Origin: Thermomonas sp.
GTDB taxonomy: Bacteria > Pseudomonadota > Gammaproteobacteria > Xanthomonadales > Xanthomonadaceae
Reading direction: 5' to 3'
DNA length: 64,000 bases
NCBI RefSeq assembly: GCF_029945965.1
Contig: NZ_JAQSDO010000019.1
Location: forward strand, 62,001-126,000
The notes under the pieces were generated by a model. It was not told the origin of the DNA. It was given only the letters and a program-made list of their open reading frames with translations, and ran no database searches. A program made the position numbers and the translations under genes. Shown here one piece after another: positions 16,248-24,351 of the stretch (its first letter is position 1; every line of letters starts with the position of its first letter).

Positions 16248-17909
16248 TCAGGACTTGGCTGGCGCCTTCACCGGCACCAGTCGCAAGTCCTGGAAGTCGA
16301 AGCTGAAATCGGTCAGCGGCGACACCGGCTCGATCCGCATTTCGCTGATCGCACCGTCGGCATCCAGCGTGAAGTTCACGAACGCATCCGCGTTCAGGCC
16401 ACGGTCGCGCCAGCGCACGATGAAAGTGTCGTGCTGCCAGTGGCTGATGTCGCCCAGCAGTTCGGCGGTCTTGCTGAACTGCATCTCCAACCCCTTTGCG
16501 CCCTGTCGGATCACCACATCGCCATACCAAGGATCGCGATAGGTTCCGGCATAACTCGCCAATGCCAGCGATGGCTTGCTGTCGGCGTCGCGCTTGGCTA
16601 GGTGCTTTTGCCAGGAATCGTCCGCATCTGCCTGCGACTTGGCGTATGACTTGCCGTATGCCGCCAGCCAGTCAGTGCCGCTGCGTCCCAGCATCATGTC
16701 CAGCGCGCGGTAGGTCACCGCATTGAATGCGACGCCGAGCTCGGCACTGGTCAGCACAATCACGCCGATTCTCTTGTCCGGCAACAAGGTCAGTCGCGAA
16801 ACCTGGCCCGGCCAGCCACCGGTATGCCAAACCATGCGGTTACCGGCGTAGTCGGACAGATCCCAACCTTGGCCGTAACCGAAGAAATTCGGTACCGCCG
16901 GCGCAAGCTCCGGCACCGACGGCTTGCCAACCGGGATAGGCGTGAGCATCGTCCACATCTCGCGCTGGCGCGCGGCGGTGAACAGCCGCTTCGCTGAATC
17001 ACCTTCGCCAGAAATGACTCCTCCGGCCAGTTGCAGGTTCATCCACTTGGTCAGGTCGTGCACGCTGGAATAGATTCCGCCAGCGCCGGACACATTGCGC
17101 CAACTGGTCACCCCAACCGGCCGCAGGTCCTTGAAATCGTAGCGTGCATGGCCGGTGGCCACGTTGTCGCCGGGCTTGAGGTCGTCGCTGTTGAAGCGGG
17201 TCTCGTCCATGCCCAACGGCTGCCAGATGCGCGTTTGCAGAAACTGTTTGTACGGCATGCCCGAGGCCTGCTCGATCACCAGCTGGGCCACGCCGAACAG
17301 GATGTTGTCGTAGGCGTATTGCTCGCGAAAACCGCCGGTCAGCGGCACGTCCTTCAGGTGTTCGGCGACTTCCCGGGTCGAATAGGTGGTGGTCGGCCAA
17401 TACAGCAAGTCGCCCGCGCCGAGGCTCAAGCCACTGCGGTGCGCCAGCAGATCGCGGATGCGCATCTCGTGGGTGATGTACGGATCGGACATGCGGAACC
17501 ACGGCAGGTGGTCGATGACGCGATCGGTCAGCTTCAACTTGCCGTCGTCCTGCAGCATGTTCAGCGATGCCGAGGTGAACGCCTTGGTGTTGGAGGCAAT
17601 CGCGAACATGGTGTGCGCATCGACCTGCGTCGGCTTGCCCATCTCGCGCGGGCCGTAACCACGCTCCATCACGATCTTGCCGTCCTGCACGATGGCCACC
17701 GCGATGCCGGGCACGTCGAACTGCTTGCGCACCGCATCGACGTAGGCGTCGAATTCGCGCAGCTGCGCGGCATCGGGCGTTGGGCGCGGCAGCGGCGCCA
17801 TGGTGTCGTCGATGCGAACCGGCGGCGCCGTGACGGCTTGTTGTGCCTGCAGCGGCATCGCAGCCGCAAGAGTGAGTCCAACTGCCAATGCAAGTGTGGT
17901 GATGCGCAT
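16248..17909 (-). CDS. secreted serine hydrolase, beta-lactamase class C/S12 fold
   Basis: A 553-residue exported penicillin-binding-protein-like hydrolase. It has a signal peptide (ITTLALAVGLTLAAAMPLQA) and the family triad: SNTK (S-x-x-K, about residue 103), the Tyr motif YDN in QYAYDNILFG, and HTG in MVWHTGGWPG. The last 110 residues match the DUF3471-type C-terminal domain of this group. The start is set by AAGGAGG five bases upstream. Substrates of these enzymes vary (D-amino-acid peptides, esters, lactams); nothing marks it as a resistance beta-lactamase. Confidence 0.88.
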   Translation of the reverse strand: MRITTLALAVGLTLAAAMPLQAQQAVTAPPVRIDDTMAPLPRPTPDAAQLREFDAYVDAVRKQFDVPGIAVAIVQDGKIVMERGYGPREMGKPTQVDAHTMFAIASNTKAFTSASLNMLQDDGKLKLTDRVIDHLPWFRMSDPYITHEMRIRDLLAHRSGLSLGAGDLLYWPTTTYSTREVAEHLKDVPLTGGFREQYAYDNILFGVAQLVIEQASGMPYKQFLQTRIWQPLGMDETRFNSDDLKPGDNVATGHARYDFKDLRPVGVTSWRNVSGAGGIYSSVHDLTKWMNLQLAGGVISGEGDSAKRLFTAARQREMWTMLTPIPVGKPSVPELAPAVPNFFGYGQGWDLSDYAGNRMVWHTGGWPGQVSRLTLLPDKRIGVIVLTSAELGVAFNAVTYRALDMMLGRSGTDWLAAYGKSYAKSQADADDSWQKHLAKRDADSKPSLALASYAGTYRDPWYGDVVIRQGAKGLEMQFSKTAELLGDISHWQHDTFIVRWRDRGLNADAFVNFTLDADGAISEMRIEPVSPLTDFSFDFQDLRLVPVKAPAKS

Positions 17910-18018
17910 GCTCGCCTCCTTGATGAAGCGCTGAGTATGCCGCAGCCCGGCGTGGCGGCGATGCGGCATAGGTCATGGACCGCAGCCTCCGTGGCCGCGA
18001 ACCCGCGATAATGCGCGC

Positions 18019-18978
18019 ATGGCAAACACCAATACCAGCAAGGCGCTCTGGCAGATCCATCTGTGCGTCGTGCTGTGGGGATTCACCGCGATCATCGGCA
18101 AGCTTATTTCGCTGCCGGCACTGCCGCTGGTGTGGTGGCGCATGCTGATCGTGGTGGTGGTGCTGGCCTTCTTGCCGCGCGTCTGGCGCGGGATTGCCGC
18201 GATGCCGGTCCGGGTGCGTTGGGCGTATGCCGGCATCGGCGCGCTGGTGGCACTGCATTGGCTGACGTTTTATGGCGCGATCAAGTTGTCCAATGCGTCG
18301 GTTGCGGCGACCTGCATTGCCTTTGCCACACCGATGACGGCGCTGGTCGAACCGCTGCTGACCCGCCAGCGCTTCCAGCCGCGCGACTTCGCCCTCGGCC
18401 TGTTCTCGCTGCCCGGCATCTGGCTTATCGTCGGCGGCGTGCCAGACGGCATGCATGCGGGGATTGTCGCCGGGGTTGCATCGGCATTTTTCGTGGCGCT
18501 GTTCGGCACGCTCAACAAGCGCATGGTCGAGGCCGGCGACCCGCTGACGGTCACCGCGTTGGAACTCGGCGCTGGCACGCTGACTTTGACCCTGCTGGCA
18601 CCGGTGATGCCGCTGCTGGTGCCCGCATTCGCAGGGCCACTACTCGTCCTGCCCTCGGCGACCGACAGCGCCTGGCTGTTGCTGCTTGCGCTGGTCTGCA
18701 CCTTGTTCCCGTTTGCCCTGTGCCTGGTCGCGCTGCGCCATTTGAGCGCATTCACCGCACAGCTATCAGTGAACCTGGAGCCGATCTACGCCATCGTGCT
18801 GGCTGCGCTCCTGTTCGGCGAACAGCATGACCTCAGCACGCGCTTCTATGCCGGCGTGGCAATCATCCTGGGCGTGGTGTTCGCACAGGGCCTGCTGGCG
18901 CGTGGGCGCACCCAGGAGCACGTGATCGAACATCCGGAAGTGCTGGGCGTCAGCGAAGCCAAGCAATTCACCGATTGA
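18019..18978 (+). CDS. EamA/DMT-family transporter
   Basis: A 319-residue, ten-helix membrane protein of the drug/metabolite transporter superfamily. Two repeats are visible: the first begins LCVVLWGFTAIIGKLIS and includes WWRMLIVVVV. The second carries AFFVALFGTLNKRM and ends with SVNLEPIYAIVLAALLFGEQ, the family's conserved NLEP...GE segment. DMT exporters move small metabolites such as amino acids outward; the substrate is not readable. The C-terminal 30 residues are cytoplasmic and charged. Confidence 0.88.
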   Translation: MANTNTSKALWQIHLCVVLWGFTAIIGKLISLPALPLVWWRMLIVVVVLAFLPRVWRGIAAMPVRVRWAYAGIGALVALHWLTFYGAIKLSNASVAATCIAFATPMTALVEPLLTRQRFQPRDFALGLFSLPGIWLIVGGVPDGMHAGIVAGVASAFFVALFGTLNKRMVEAGDPLTVTALELGAGTLTLTLLAPVMPLLVPAFAGPLLVLPSATDSAWLLLLALVCTLFPFALCLVALRHLSAFTAQLSVNLEPIYAIVLAALLFGEQHDLSTRFYAGVAIILGVVFAQGLLARGRTQEHVIEHPEVLGVSEAKQFTD

Positions 18979-19071
18979 GCCGGGCAGCTCACTGCGCGCA
19001 AATCCATGCGTCGGGTCGCGCCGCTGCGGTGGACATGGCAGGCTAGCGTCTCCCCAGCCTGTTGCCCGCGC

Positions 19072-20688
19072 ATGTACCTCGGCTACTACGGCCTGCACGA
19101 AGCCCCGTTCTCGATCACGCCGGACCCGCGTTTCGTGCATCTCAGCGAACGCCACCGCGACGCGTTGGCACACCTGCTGTTCGGCGTCGACAAGGGCGGC
19201 AGTGGCGGCTTCGTGCAGCTCACCGGTGAAGTCGGCACCGGCAAGACCACGCTGAGCCGGCTGTTGCTGGAACAACTACCGGAAGACACCCGCATCGCGC
19301 TGGTGCTCAATCCACGCCAGGACGCGGTGGAGCTGCTGGAGACGATCTGCGAAGAACTGCACCTCGACATCGAAGGCAAGCGCGGCAGCAGCAAGTCGCT
19401 GATCGATGCGCTCAATGTGTATCTGCTCGATGCCTACGCGCAGGGACTACGGGTGGTGGTGTTGATCGACGAGGCGCAGAACCTGCCGGCTGACGCGCTG
19501 GAGCAAGTACGCCTGTTGACCAATCTTGAAACCCATACCCAGAAGCTGCTGCAGATCCTGTTGCTGGGGCAACCCGAATTGCGCGACATGCTGGCGCGCC
19601 CGGAGCTGCGTCAACTGTCCCAGCGCATCACCGCGCGCTACCACCTGACCCCGCTGGATGCGCGCGGGACCGAGGCCTATCTGCGCCATCGCTGGCGGGT
19701 TGCCGGCGGTACCCGCTTTCCGTTCACTGCCAAAGGTGTGCAACGCCTGCATGCGCGCGCCGGCGGCGTACCGCGCCTGCTTAATGTGATCGCCGAACGT
19801 GCCCTACTCGCCGGCTATGCGCGCGATGCCACCGTGATTGATGCACGCCTGGTCGATGCCGCCGCCAATGAAGTGCTGCCACCCACGGCGAAGCGCATCT
19901 GGTGGCCTTGGCTGGCAGCGGCGGGCGTAGTGGCTGTCGCCGTGATTGCCGCGACCCAGTTTCGTGGCACGTCGGCATCGGCACAAACACCGAACACGAC
20001 TCAAGCCGTGTCTGCATCCAACACTCCTGCGACCAGCGCGACACCGGATCACATCATCACGACCACCATCCCGCTCGATGCAACTGGCCTGACCCAGTTG
20101 ATCGGCGCCACCGGCGATACCCCACTGCCGGGTTGGCAGGCGCTGCTCGAACTGTGGCAATTACCCGCGGACAGCATCACCGTTGATCCGGCCGGCCCCT
20201 GTAGGCCAGCGACAAACCCCGAGATCCATTGCGTGCAGGGCGACGCAAACCTGGACACCTTGCTGGCCGTGGATCGCCCTGTACTGCTGCGCTTGCGCGA
20301 TGCCGGTTCCGATGCCTGGGCGCTGCTGCTGGGCGCGGACGTCCGGCGCGTACGCATCCGCATCGGCGAGCACACCCATGACATCGACCGTGTGCTCTTG
20401 CTGGCCCGCTGGAATGGCCGTTACGCCAGCCTCTGGCAAGGCCCTGCGATGCTGGGGTCGGCGCCCCGGCCAGGCACGAGCGGGCCAGCGGTCGACTGGC
20501 TTCGACTGCAGCTGACGCCTTTGCACGACGTTGTCCCAGGCCTTGCCTACGACGGCACCGTACGTGCCGGGGTCACCATCCTGCAACAGGCGCGCGGAAT
20601 ACCGGTCGATGGCATCGCCGGGCCACTGACGTTGATGGCGTTGGCCAGCGAACTGCCCGGCCCCCGCCTGCTGCGCGTACTGGACTGA
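19072..20688 (+). CDS. gspA: GspA/ExeA ATPase, type II secretion assembly
   Basis: A 538-residue protein. Residues 1-280 are an AAA ATPase of the ExeA type beginning MYLGYYGLHEAPFSITPDPR, with Walker A GEVGTGKTT (about 52), Walker B VVVLIDEAQNLP (about 130) and the sensor segment RLLNVIAERALL. One membrane helix lies near 282-300 (WWPWLAAAGVVAVAVIA). The periplasmic part ends in a peptidoglycan-binding fold (RAGVTILQQARGIPVDGIAG). In Aeromonas, ExeA with ExeB binds peptidoglycan and helps the secretin ring assemble. The start at 19072 matches the family; 66 upstream in-frame bases do not. gspB follows after four bases. Confidence 0.92.
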   Translation: MYLGYYGLHEAPFSITPDPRFVHLSERHRDALAHLLFGVDKGGSGGFVQLTGEVGTGKTTLSRLLLEQLPEDTRIALVLNPRQDAVELLETICEELHLDIEGKRGSSKSLIDALNVYLLDAYAQGLRVVVLIDEAQNLPADALEQVRLLTNLETHTQKLLQILLLGQPELRDMLARPELRQLSQRITARYHLTPLDARGTEAYLRHRWRVAGGTRFPFTAKGVQRLHARAGGVPRLLNVIAERALLAGYARDATVIDARLVDAAANEVLPPTAKRIWWPWLAAAGVVAVAVIAATQFRGTSASAQTPNTTQAVSASNTPATSATPDHIITTTIPLDATGLTQLIGATGDTPLPGWQALLELWQLPADSITVDPAGPCRPATNPEIHCVQGDANLDTLLAVDRPVLLRLRDAGSDAWALLLGADVRRVRIRIGEHTHDIDRVLLLARWNGRYASLWQGPAMLGSAPRPGTSGPAVDWLRLQLTPLHDVVPGLAYDGTVRAGVTILQQARGIPVDGIAGPLTLMALASELPGPRLLRVLD

Positions 20689-20692
20689 CCCG

Positions 20693-21391
20693 ATGTCACT
20701 GATCCTTGAAGCCCTGCGCAAATCCGAAGCCGAACGCCGACGCGGGCTGGCCCCGGACGTAGCGATCGAACTGCCGCCAATGCCAGCATCGCGTCCGCGC
20801 CCGCTGGCCGCATGGCTGCTGCCGGCGCTGGTGGTGACCGCATTGCTGGTACTGGCCGGCTGGTGGGCCAGGCGCGAGCCATCGAAGGCTGCATCGCCAC
20901 AAGCTGCCATCGAAATCACGGATACAACGCCAGCCTCGAACAATCCGGCCCCGGCACTGACGCCTCGCATCGAACCGAAGCCAGTCGCACCTGCGCTGGC
21001 AAGCGTACCGGCACCCGAGATCCAGGCGCCGGTAGTGCAAGCGCCCGCACCAACTGCAATGCCGCCATCCAAGCCAACCCCGGCATCGGCAGCGACATCA
21101 GCGGCAAGTGCCGCAGCTGTACGACCAGCGCTGATCCAACCGATGCCGACCAAACCTGCCCCGGCACGACCGGCACCGGCAAGCGACATCAGCAACGACA
21201 CCTCGATGCTGCCGCCGATCAAACTGAGCATGCATATGTGGGACGACGTGCCGTCCAAGCGCTTCGTCATCCTCAATGGCCAGCGCATGGCCGAAGGCGA
21301 CCGCTACGGCGGGATCACCGTGATTGCGATCGAGCGCAATGGGGTGGTGGTCGAGGGCAACGGAACCAAGGCGCGGGTACCGCTGCCCTGA
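20693..21391 (+). CDS. gspB: GspB/ExeB, type II secretion assembly partner
   Basis: A 232-residue bitopic protein. The N-terminus MSLILEALRKSEAERRRG is typical of GspB, one membrane helix lies at about 38-56, then comes a Pro/Ala-rich periplasmic linker of about 100 residues. The C-terminal GspB domain (RFVILNGQRMAEGDRYGG to NGTKARVPLP) resembles the PDZ-like region that works with secretins. It sits four bases after gspA and is surely in the same operon. No other gsp gene is in the window. Confidence 0.9.
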   Translation: MSLILEALRKSEAERRRGLAPDVAIELPPMPASRPRPLAAWLLPALVVTALLVLAGWWARREPSKAASPQAAIEITDTTPASNNPAPALTPRIEPKPVAPALASVPAPEIQAPVVQAPAPTAMPPSKPTPASAATSAASAAAVRPALIQPMPTKPAPARPAPASDISNDTSMLPPIKLSMHMWDDVPSKRFVILNGQRMAEGDRYGGITVIAIERNGVVVEGNGTKARVPLP

Positions 21392-21457
21392 TGGACTGGC
21401 ACCTGGTTGCCGGTGCCACTCACTTCAGCTTGTTCGCTCCGGATCATTCCCCTAGTC

Positions 21458-21832
21458 TCATTCCCCCATGTAACAGCAGTTGAGCTTGTTGCCATCAAGG
21501 TCGCGGAAATACGCCGCATAGAAGCCGGGTGAGCGCTGGCCGGGCGCGCCCTCGTCACTGCCGCCCAAGGCCATCGCCTTGTTGTAGACCGTGTCCACCT
21601 GCTCGCGGTTGCTGGCGCCCAGCGCAACCATGGTGCCGTTGCCGACAGTAGCCGCCTGCTTGTCGAATGGATAAGTGATGCCGAGGCCGGCACCGTCCTG
21701 CGAATTGCCCCAGGCGATGAAGTAGCCGGGCTCTTCCATGAAGCGCTTGGCATTAAGCACGCCCAGCACTTCGTCGTAGAAGGCGGCGGCCTTGTCCATG
21801 TCGCGGGTTCCCAGGGTGGCGTAGGCAAGCAT
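21458..21832 (-). CDS. VOC (glyoxalase-like) family protein
   Basis: A 124-residue protein of the vicinal-oxygen-chelate fold, beginning MLAYATLGTRDMDKAAAFYD and ending with YFRDLDGNKLNCCY, the conserved beta-strand with DPDGN-like turn. Paired His/Glu ligands are not all evident, so catalytic activity is uncertain. Longer frames upstream would add a Pro-Leu repeat encoded by a GGGGAA tract and are not believed. It diverges from msrB. Confidence 0.85.
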   Translation of the reverse strand: MLAYATLGTRDMDKAAAFYDEVLGVLNAKRFMEEPGYFIAWGNSQDGAGLGITYPFDKQAATVGNGTMVALGASNREQVDTVYNKAMALGGSDEGAPGQRSPGFYAAYFRDLDGNKLNCCYMGE

Positions 21833-21849
21833 GGTGGACTCCAGATCAA

Positions 21850-21873
21850 GGGGAAGGGGAAGGGGAAGGGGAA
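21850..21873 (+). repeat. (GGGGAA)4 tract, possible G-quadruplex
   Basis: Four exact GGGGAA units stand in a row, giving four runs of G4 with two-base spacers, the classic pattern for a G-quadruplex on the plus strand. It lies 18 bases upstream of the VOC start, in the gap between the divergent VOC and msrB genes, so it would sit in the VOC 5' untranslated or promoter region. Confidence 0.75.
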
Positions 21874-22025
21874 GCGAGCATACGCCCGCAACGGCGTCGA
21901 CCCGTGCGTGCAACGCCATGCAACCCGTCCCGCCGATGAATGGTCAGGCATCTGATCGGCTCACGACGCATCCACGTCGGCACCCGCAACGTAACCATTG
22001 CATGCCCCCAGACGAATCAATTGAC

Positions 22026-22625
22026 ATGGACATCTTCAAATCAGCCGTTGATACCGCCAACACCGCGTTTTCACGCCGCTCGTTCCTCTCCACTTGTTCT
22101 CTGGCGGCCGCCGGCCTGGCGCTGGGCTGCAGCCGCAGCAGCGAAGCCGCAGGCATACCCATCAAGACCACCCCGGGCAAGGTCACCGTCGTCGAGTTTT
22201 CCAATGCCGGCAAGCGCCTGCGCACGCTGAGCGTTGATCGCCTGATCAAGACTGATGCCGCCTGGAAGCAGCAGTTGCCGCCCCTTTCCTACCAGGTCGC
22301 CCGGCATGCCGCGACCGAACGCCCATTCACCGGTCCGCTGCTGAATGAACATGCCAAGGGCGTATTCCGTTGCCTGTGCTGCAATACCGCCCTCTTCGAT
22401 TCAGCAACCAAGTTCGAATCCGGCACCGGCTGGCCCAGTTACTGGCAACCGATCGCCAAGGAAAACGTGATCGAGGACAGCGACCGCACGCTTGGCATGG
22501 TCCGCACCGAGATCCGTTGCACCCGCTGTGAGGCGCACCTGGGCCATGTGTTCAACGACGGCCCACGCCCGACCGGCCTGCGCTACTGCATGAATTCGGC
22601 CTCACTGCGCTTCACCGCTGCCTGA
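22026..22625 (+). CDS. msrB: peptide-methionine (R)-S-oxide reductase, Tat lipoprotein
   Basis: A 199-residue MsrB that reduces methionine-R-sulfoxide. It begins with a twin-arginine signal ending in a lipobox (SRRSFLSTCSLAAAGLALGC), which suggests export folded and lipid anchoring. Zinc-binding pairs are seen in FRCLCCNTALF and EIRCTRCEAHLGHVF, the substrate segment is FESGTGWPSYWQP, and the catalytic Cys is in RYCMNSASLRF. An ATG eight codons earlier (22002) is an equal start; neither has a clear ribosome site. msrA follows 78 bases later on the same strand, so the two likely form an envelope repair pair. Confidence 0.9.
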   Translation: MDIFKSAVDTANTAFSRRSFLSTCSLAAAGLALGCSRSSEAAGIPIKTTPGKVTVVEFSNAGKRLRTLSVDRLIKTDAAWKQQLPPLSYQVARHAATERPFTGPLLNEHAKGVFRCLCCNTALFDSATKFESGTGWPSYWQPIAKENVIEDSDRTLGMVRTEIRCTRCEAHLGHVFNDGPRPTGLRYCMNSASLRFTAA

Positions 22626-22703
22626 GCAGACGCCGAGATACACAAGCGTGTCACCAAGCACTCCATCAGATATCCCATAAAAACAGCTCATCGAGGAATC
22701 CAC

Positions 22704-23375
22704 ATGAACATCGTCCGTCGTTCCACGCTCGCCGTTGCATTGGTCGCCCTTGTGGGCGCCTGCAGCCTGGCCGGCGCACGCAGCAATCCGGTCGCCCTGC
22801 CCAACGCGAAGCTGGATGCGCCGCTGGCAGCAGGCAAGGACCAGGTCGCCGTATTCGCTGGCGGCTGCTTCTGGGGCCTTGAGGCTGTGTTCGAGCACGT
22901 CAAGGGCGTGAAGGATGTCGTCTCCGGCTACTCCGGTGGAAGCGCGATGACGGCGCATTACCAGGTTGTCGGAACGGGCCAGACCGGCCATGCCGAATCG
23001 GTGCGGGTTGTCTACGACCCGAAGCTGATCAGCTACGGGCAATTGCTGAAGGTGTATTTCTCGGTCGCGCACGATCCGACCCAGCTTAACCGGCAAGCGC
23101 CGGATGTCGGCACCCAATATCGCTCGGAAGTGTTCGCCGCCAGTGCCGAGCAGCAAAAGCTCGCCAATGCCTACATCGCCCAGCTGACCGCGTCGAAAGC
23201 GTTCGACGCGCCCATCGTGACCAAGGTCGAGCCACTCAAGGCGTTCTATCCGGCCGAGGCTTACCACCAGGATTACCTGAGCCTGCATCCGAACGAGCCT
23301 TACATCGTCTACAACGATGCGCCGAAACTCGTGCACCTGAAGCAGCTGTACCCGCAGATGTACAAAGGTAGCTGA
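22704..23375 (+). CDS. msrA: peptide-methionine (S)-S-oxide reductase, exported
   Basis: A 223-residue MsrA that reduces methionine-S-sulfoxide. The N-terminus is a signal with a lipobox (VALVALVGACS), so it is probably a periplasmic lipoprotein. The catalytic motif is GGCFWGLEAVF (Cys near residue 54). YSGG, TGHAESVRVVYDP, HDPTQLNRQAPDVGTQYRS and FYPAEAYHQDYL follow in family order. A GAGGA ribosome site lies before this ATG. Together with msrB it covers both sulfoxide stereoisomers in the envelope, which most bacteria manage with cytoplasmic enzymes. Confidence 0.92.
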   Translation: MNIVRRSTLAVALVALVGACSLAGARSNPVALPNAKLDAPLAAGKDQVAVFAGGCFWGLEAVFEHVKGVKDVVSGYSGGSAMTAHYQVVGTGQTGHAESVRVVYDPKLISYGQLLKVYFSVAHDPTQLNRQAPDVGTQYRSEVFAASAEQQKLANAYIAQLTASKAFDAPIVTKVEPLKAFYPAEAYHQDYLSLHPNEPYIVYNDAPKLVHLKQLYPQMYKGS

Positions 23376-23488
23376 GTTTTCGAGCGGATCGGCGTGGGTG
23401 GTTTGGCGCCATGATTTTTTCACGAGAGACTGCAATGGCGTGGCATCGGGTACATTCGCTGCCACGCCATCGTCATATCGAAGCCGAC

Positions 23489-23710
23489 ATGCAACATATC
23501 GAGTTCCCGCTTGAACATGAGTTCGTCGAACTCAACCAGCTGCTGAAACTGGTAGGCCTGTGCGACAGCGGCGGTGCCGGCAAGATGCTGGTGGCCAGCG
23601 GCGATGTCAGCGTCGATGGCATGCAGGAATTGCGCAAGACCGCCAAGATCCGCGCCGGTCAGCGCGTGCGCATCGGTGATATCGAGATCGAAGTCGTCGC
23701 TCCAGTTTAA
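23489..23710 (+). CDS. S4-domain RNA-binding protein, YbcJ type
   Basis: A 73-residue protein that is a single S4 RNA-binding domain, like E. coli YbcJ. Visible marks are FVELNQLLKLVGLCDSGGAG, KMLVASGDVSVDG and ETR/ELRKTAKIRAGQ with the basic patch. The start MQHIEFPLEHE was chosen over an ATG 78 bases earlier by family length. The RNA it binds is not known. Confidence 0.85.
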   Translation: MQHIEFPLEHEFVELNQLLKLVGLCDSGGAGKMLVASGDVSVDGMQELRKTAKIRAGQRVRIGDIEIEVVAPV

Positions 23711-23799
23711 GCAAGCCTGCCGGGCCGTCCTGATGGCCGGCCTGCGCACAGCGGTTCCAGCGTTTACCATCGATGCATGCCGTTTACGGAGACTGCCCG

Positions 23800-24351
23800 A
23801 TGCTGATGTTGGTACTGATTGCAATTAGCGCATTGCTGGCCTGGGGCGTGTTTGCCTACAACCGACTGATCCGCCTGCGCAACCAATCGCGCACCGCCTG
23901 GGCCGACATCGACGTGCAACTGCAGCGTCGGCACGATTTGGTGCCGCAACTGGTGAAGGTCGTGCAGGCCTATGCCGGGCATGAAGCAGCCACCCTGCAA
24001 GCGGTCACTGAACTGCGCAGCCAGGCGATGGGGCTCAAGCAACCCGGTCAGATCGGCGAAGTGGAAGCCTCGCTGGAACATGCGCTTGGTCGCCTGATCG
24101 CGCTGAAAGAATCGTATCCGGACCTGAAAGCCAACCAGAATTTCGCCCAGTTGCAAGGCGAACTGGTCAAGGTCGAGGAACAACTGCAGTACGCGCGGCG
24201 TTTCTACAACGGCGCGGTGCGTGACTACAACGACGGCATGCAGCGCTTTCCCGACCTGCTGGTCGCGAAGATGGGCGGCTTCGCTGATGTCGCGTTCTTC
24301 CAGGCCGAGGCCGACAGCCGTGCCGCGGTCAAACTGGACCTGCAGCCATGA
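23800..24351 (+). CDS. LemA-family protein
   Basis: A 183-residue membrane-anchored protein. One N-terminal helix (MLMLVLIAISALLAWGVFA) is followed by the LemA core: YNRLIRLRNQ, AWADIDVQLQRRHDLVPQLV, then long helices to YNGAVRDYNDGMQRFPDLLV. A GGAG eight bases upstream sets the start. The next gene, DUF2207, overlaps its stop by four bases; LemA and DUF2207 are a recurrent pair across bacteria. The role of the pair is not established. Confidence 0.92.
   Translation: MLMLVLIAISALLAWGVFAYNRLIRLRNQSRTAWADIDVQLQRRHDLVPQLVKVVQAYAGHEAATLQAVTELRSQAMGLKQPGQIGEVEASLEHALGRLIALKESYPDLKANQNFAQLQGELVKVEEQLQYARRFYNGAVRDYNDGMQRFPDLLVAKMGGFADVAFFQAEADSRAAVKLDLQP

Noticed and set aside
16248-17909. Antibiotic-resistance beta-lactamase
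   Set aside because: The SxxK and HTG motifs mark the broad S12/class C fold, but the extra C-terminal domain and YDN motif point to a general serine hydrolase.
16999-18456. A 485-codon minus-strand frame over the serine hydrolase and EamA start
   Set aside because: It runs out of frame through the signal peptide and middle of the hydrolase and across the EamA gene; no start site or domain is seen.
21833-21919. N-terminal extension of the VOC protein with a Pro-Leu repeat
   Set aside because: The repeat only translates the GGGGAA tract; family members start at MLAYATLG and the extension has no ribosome site.
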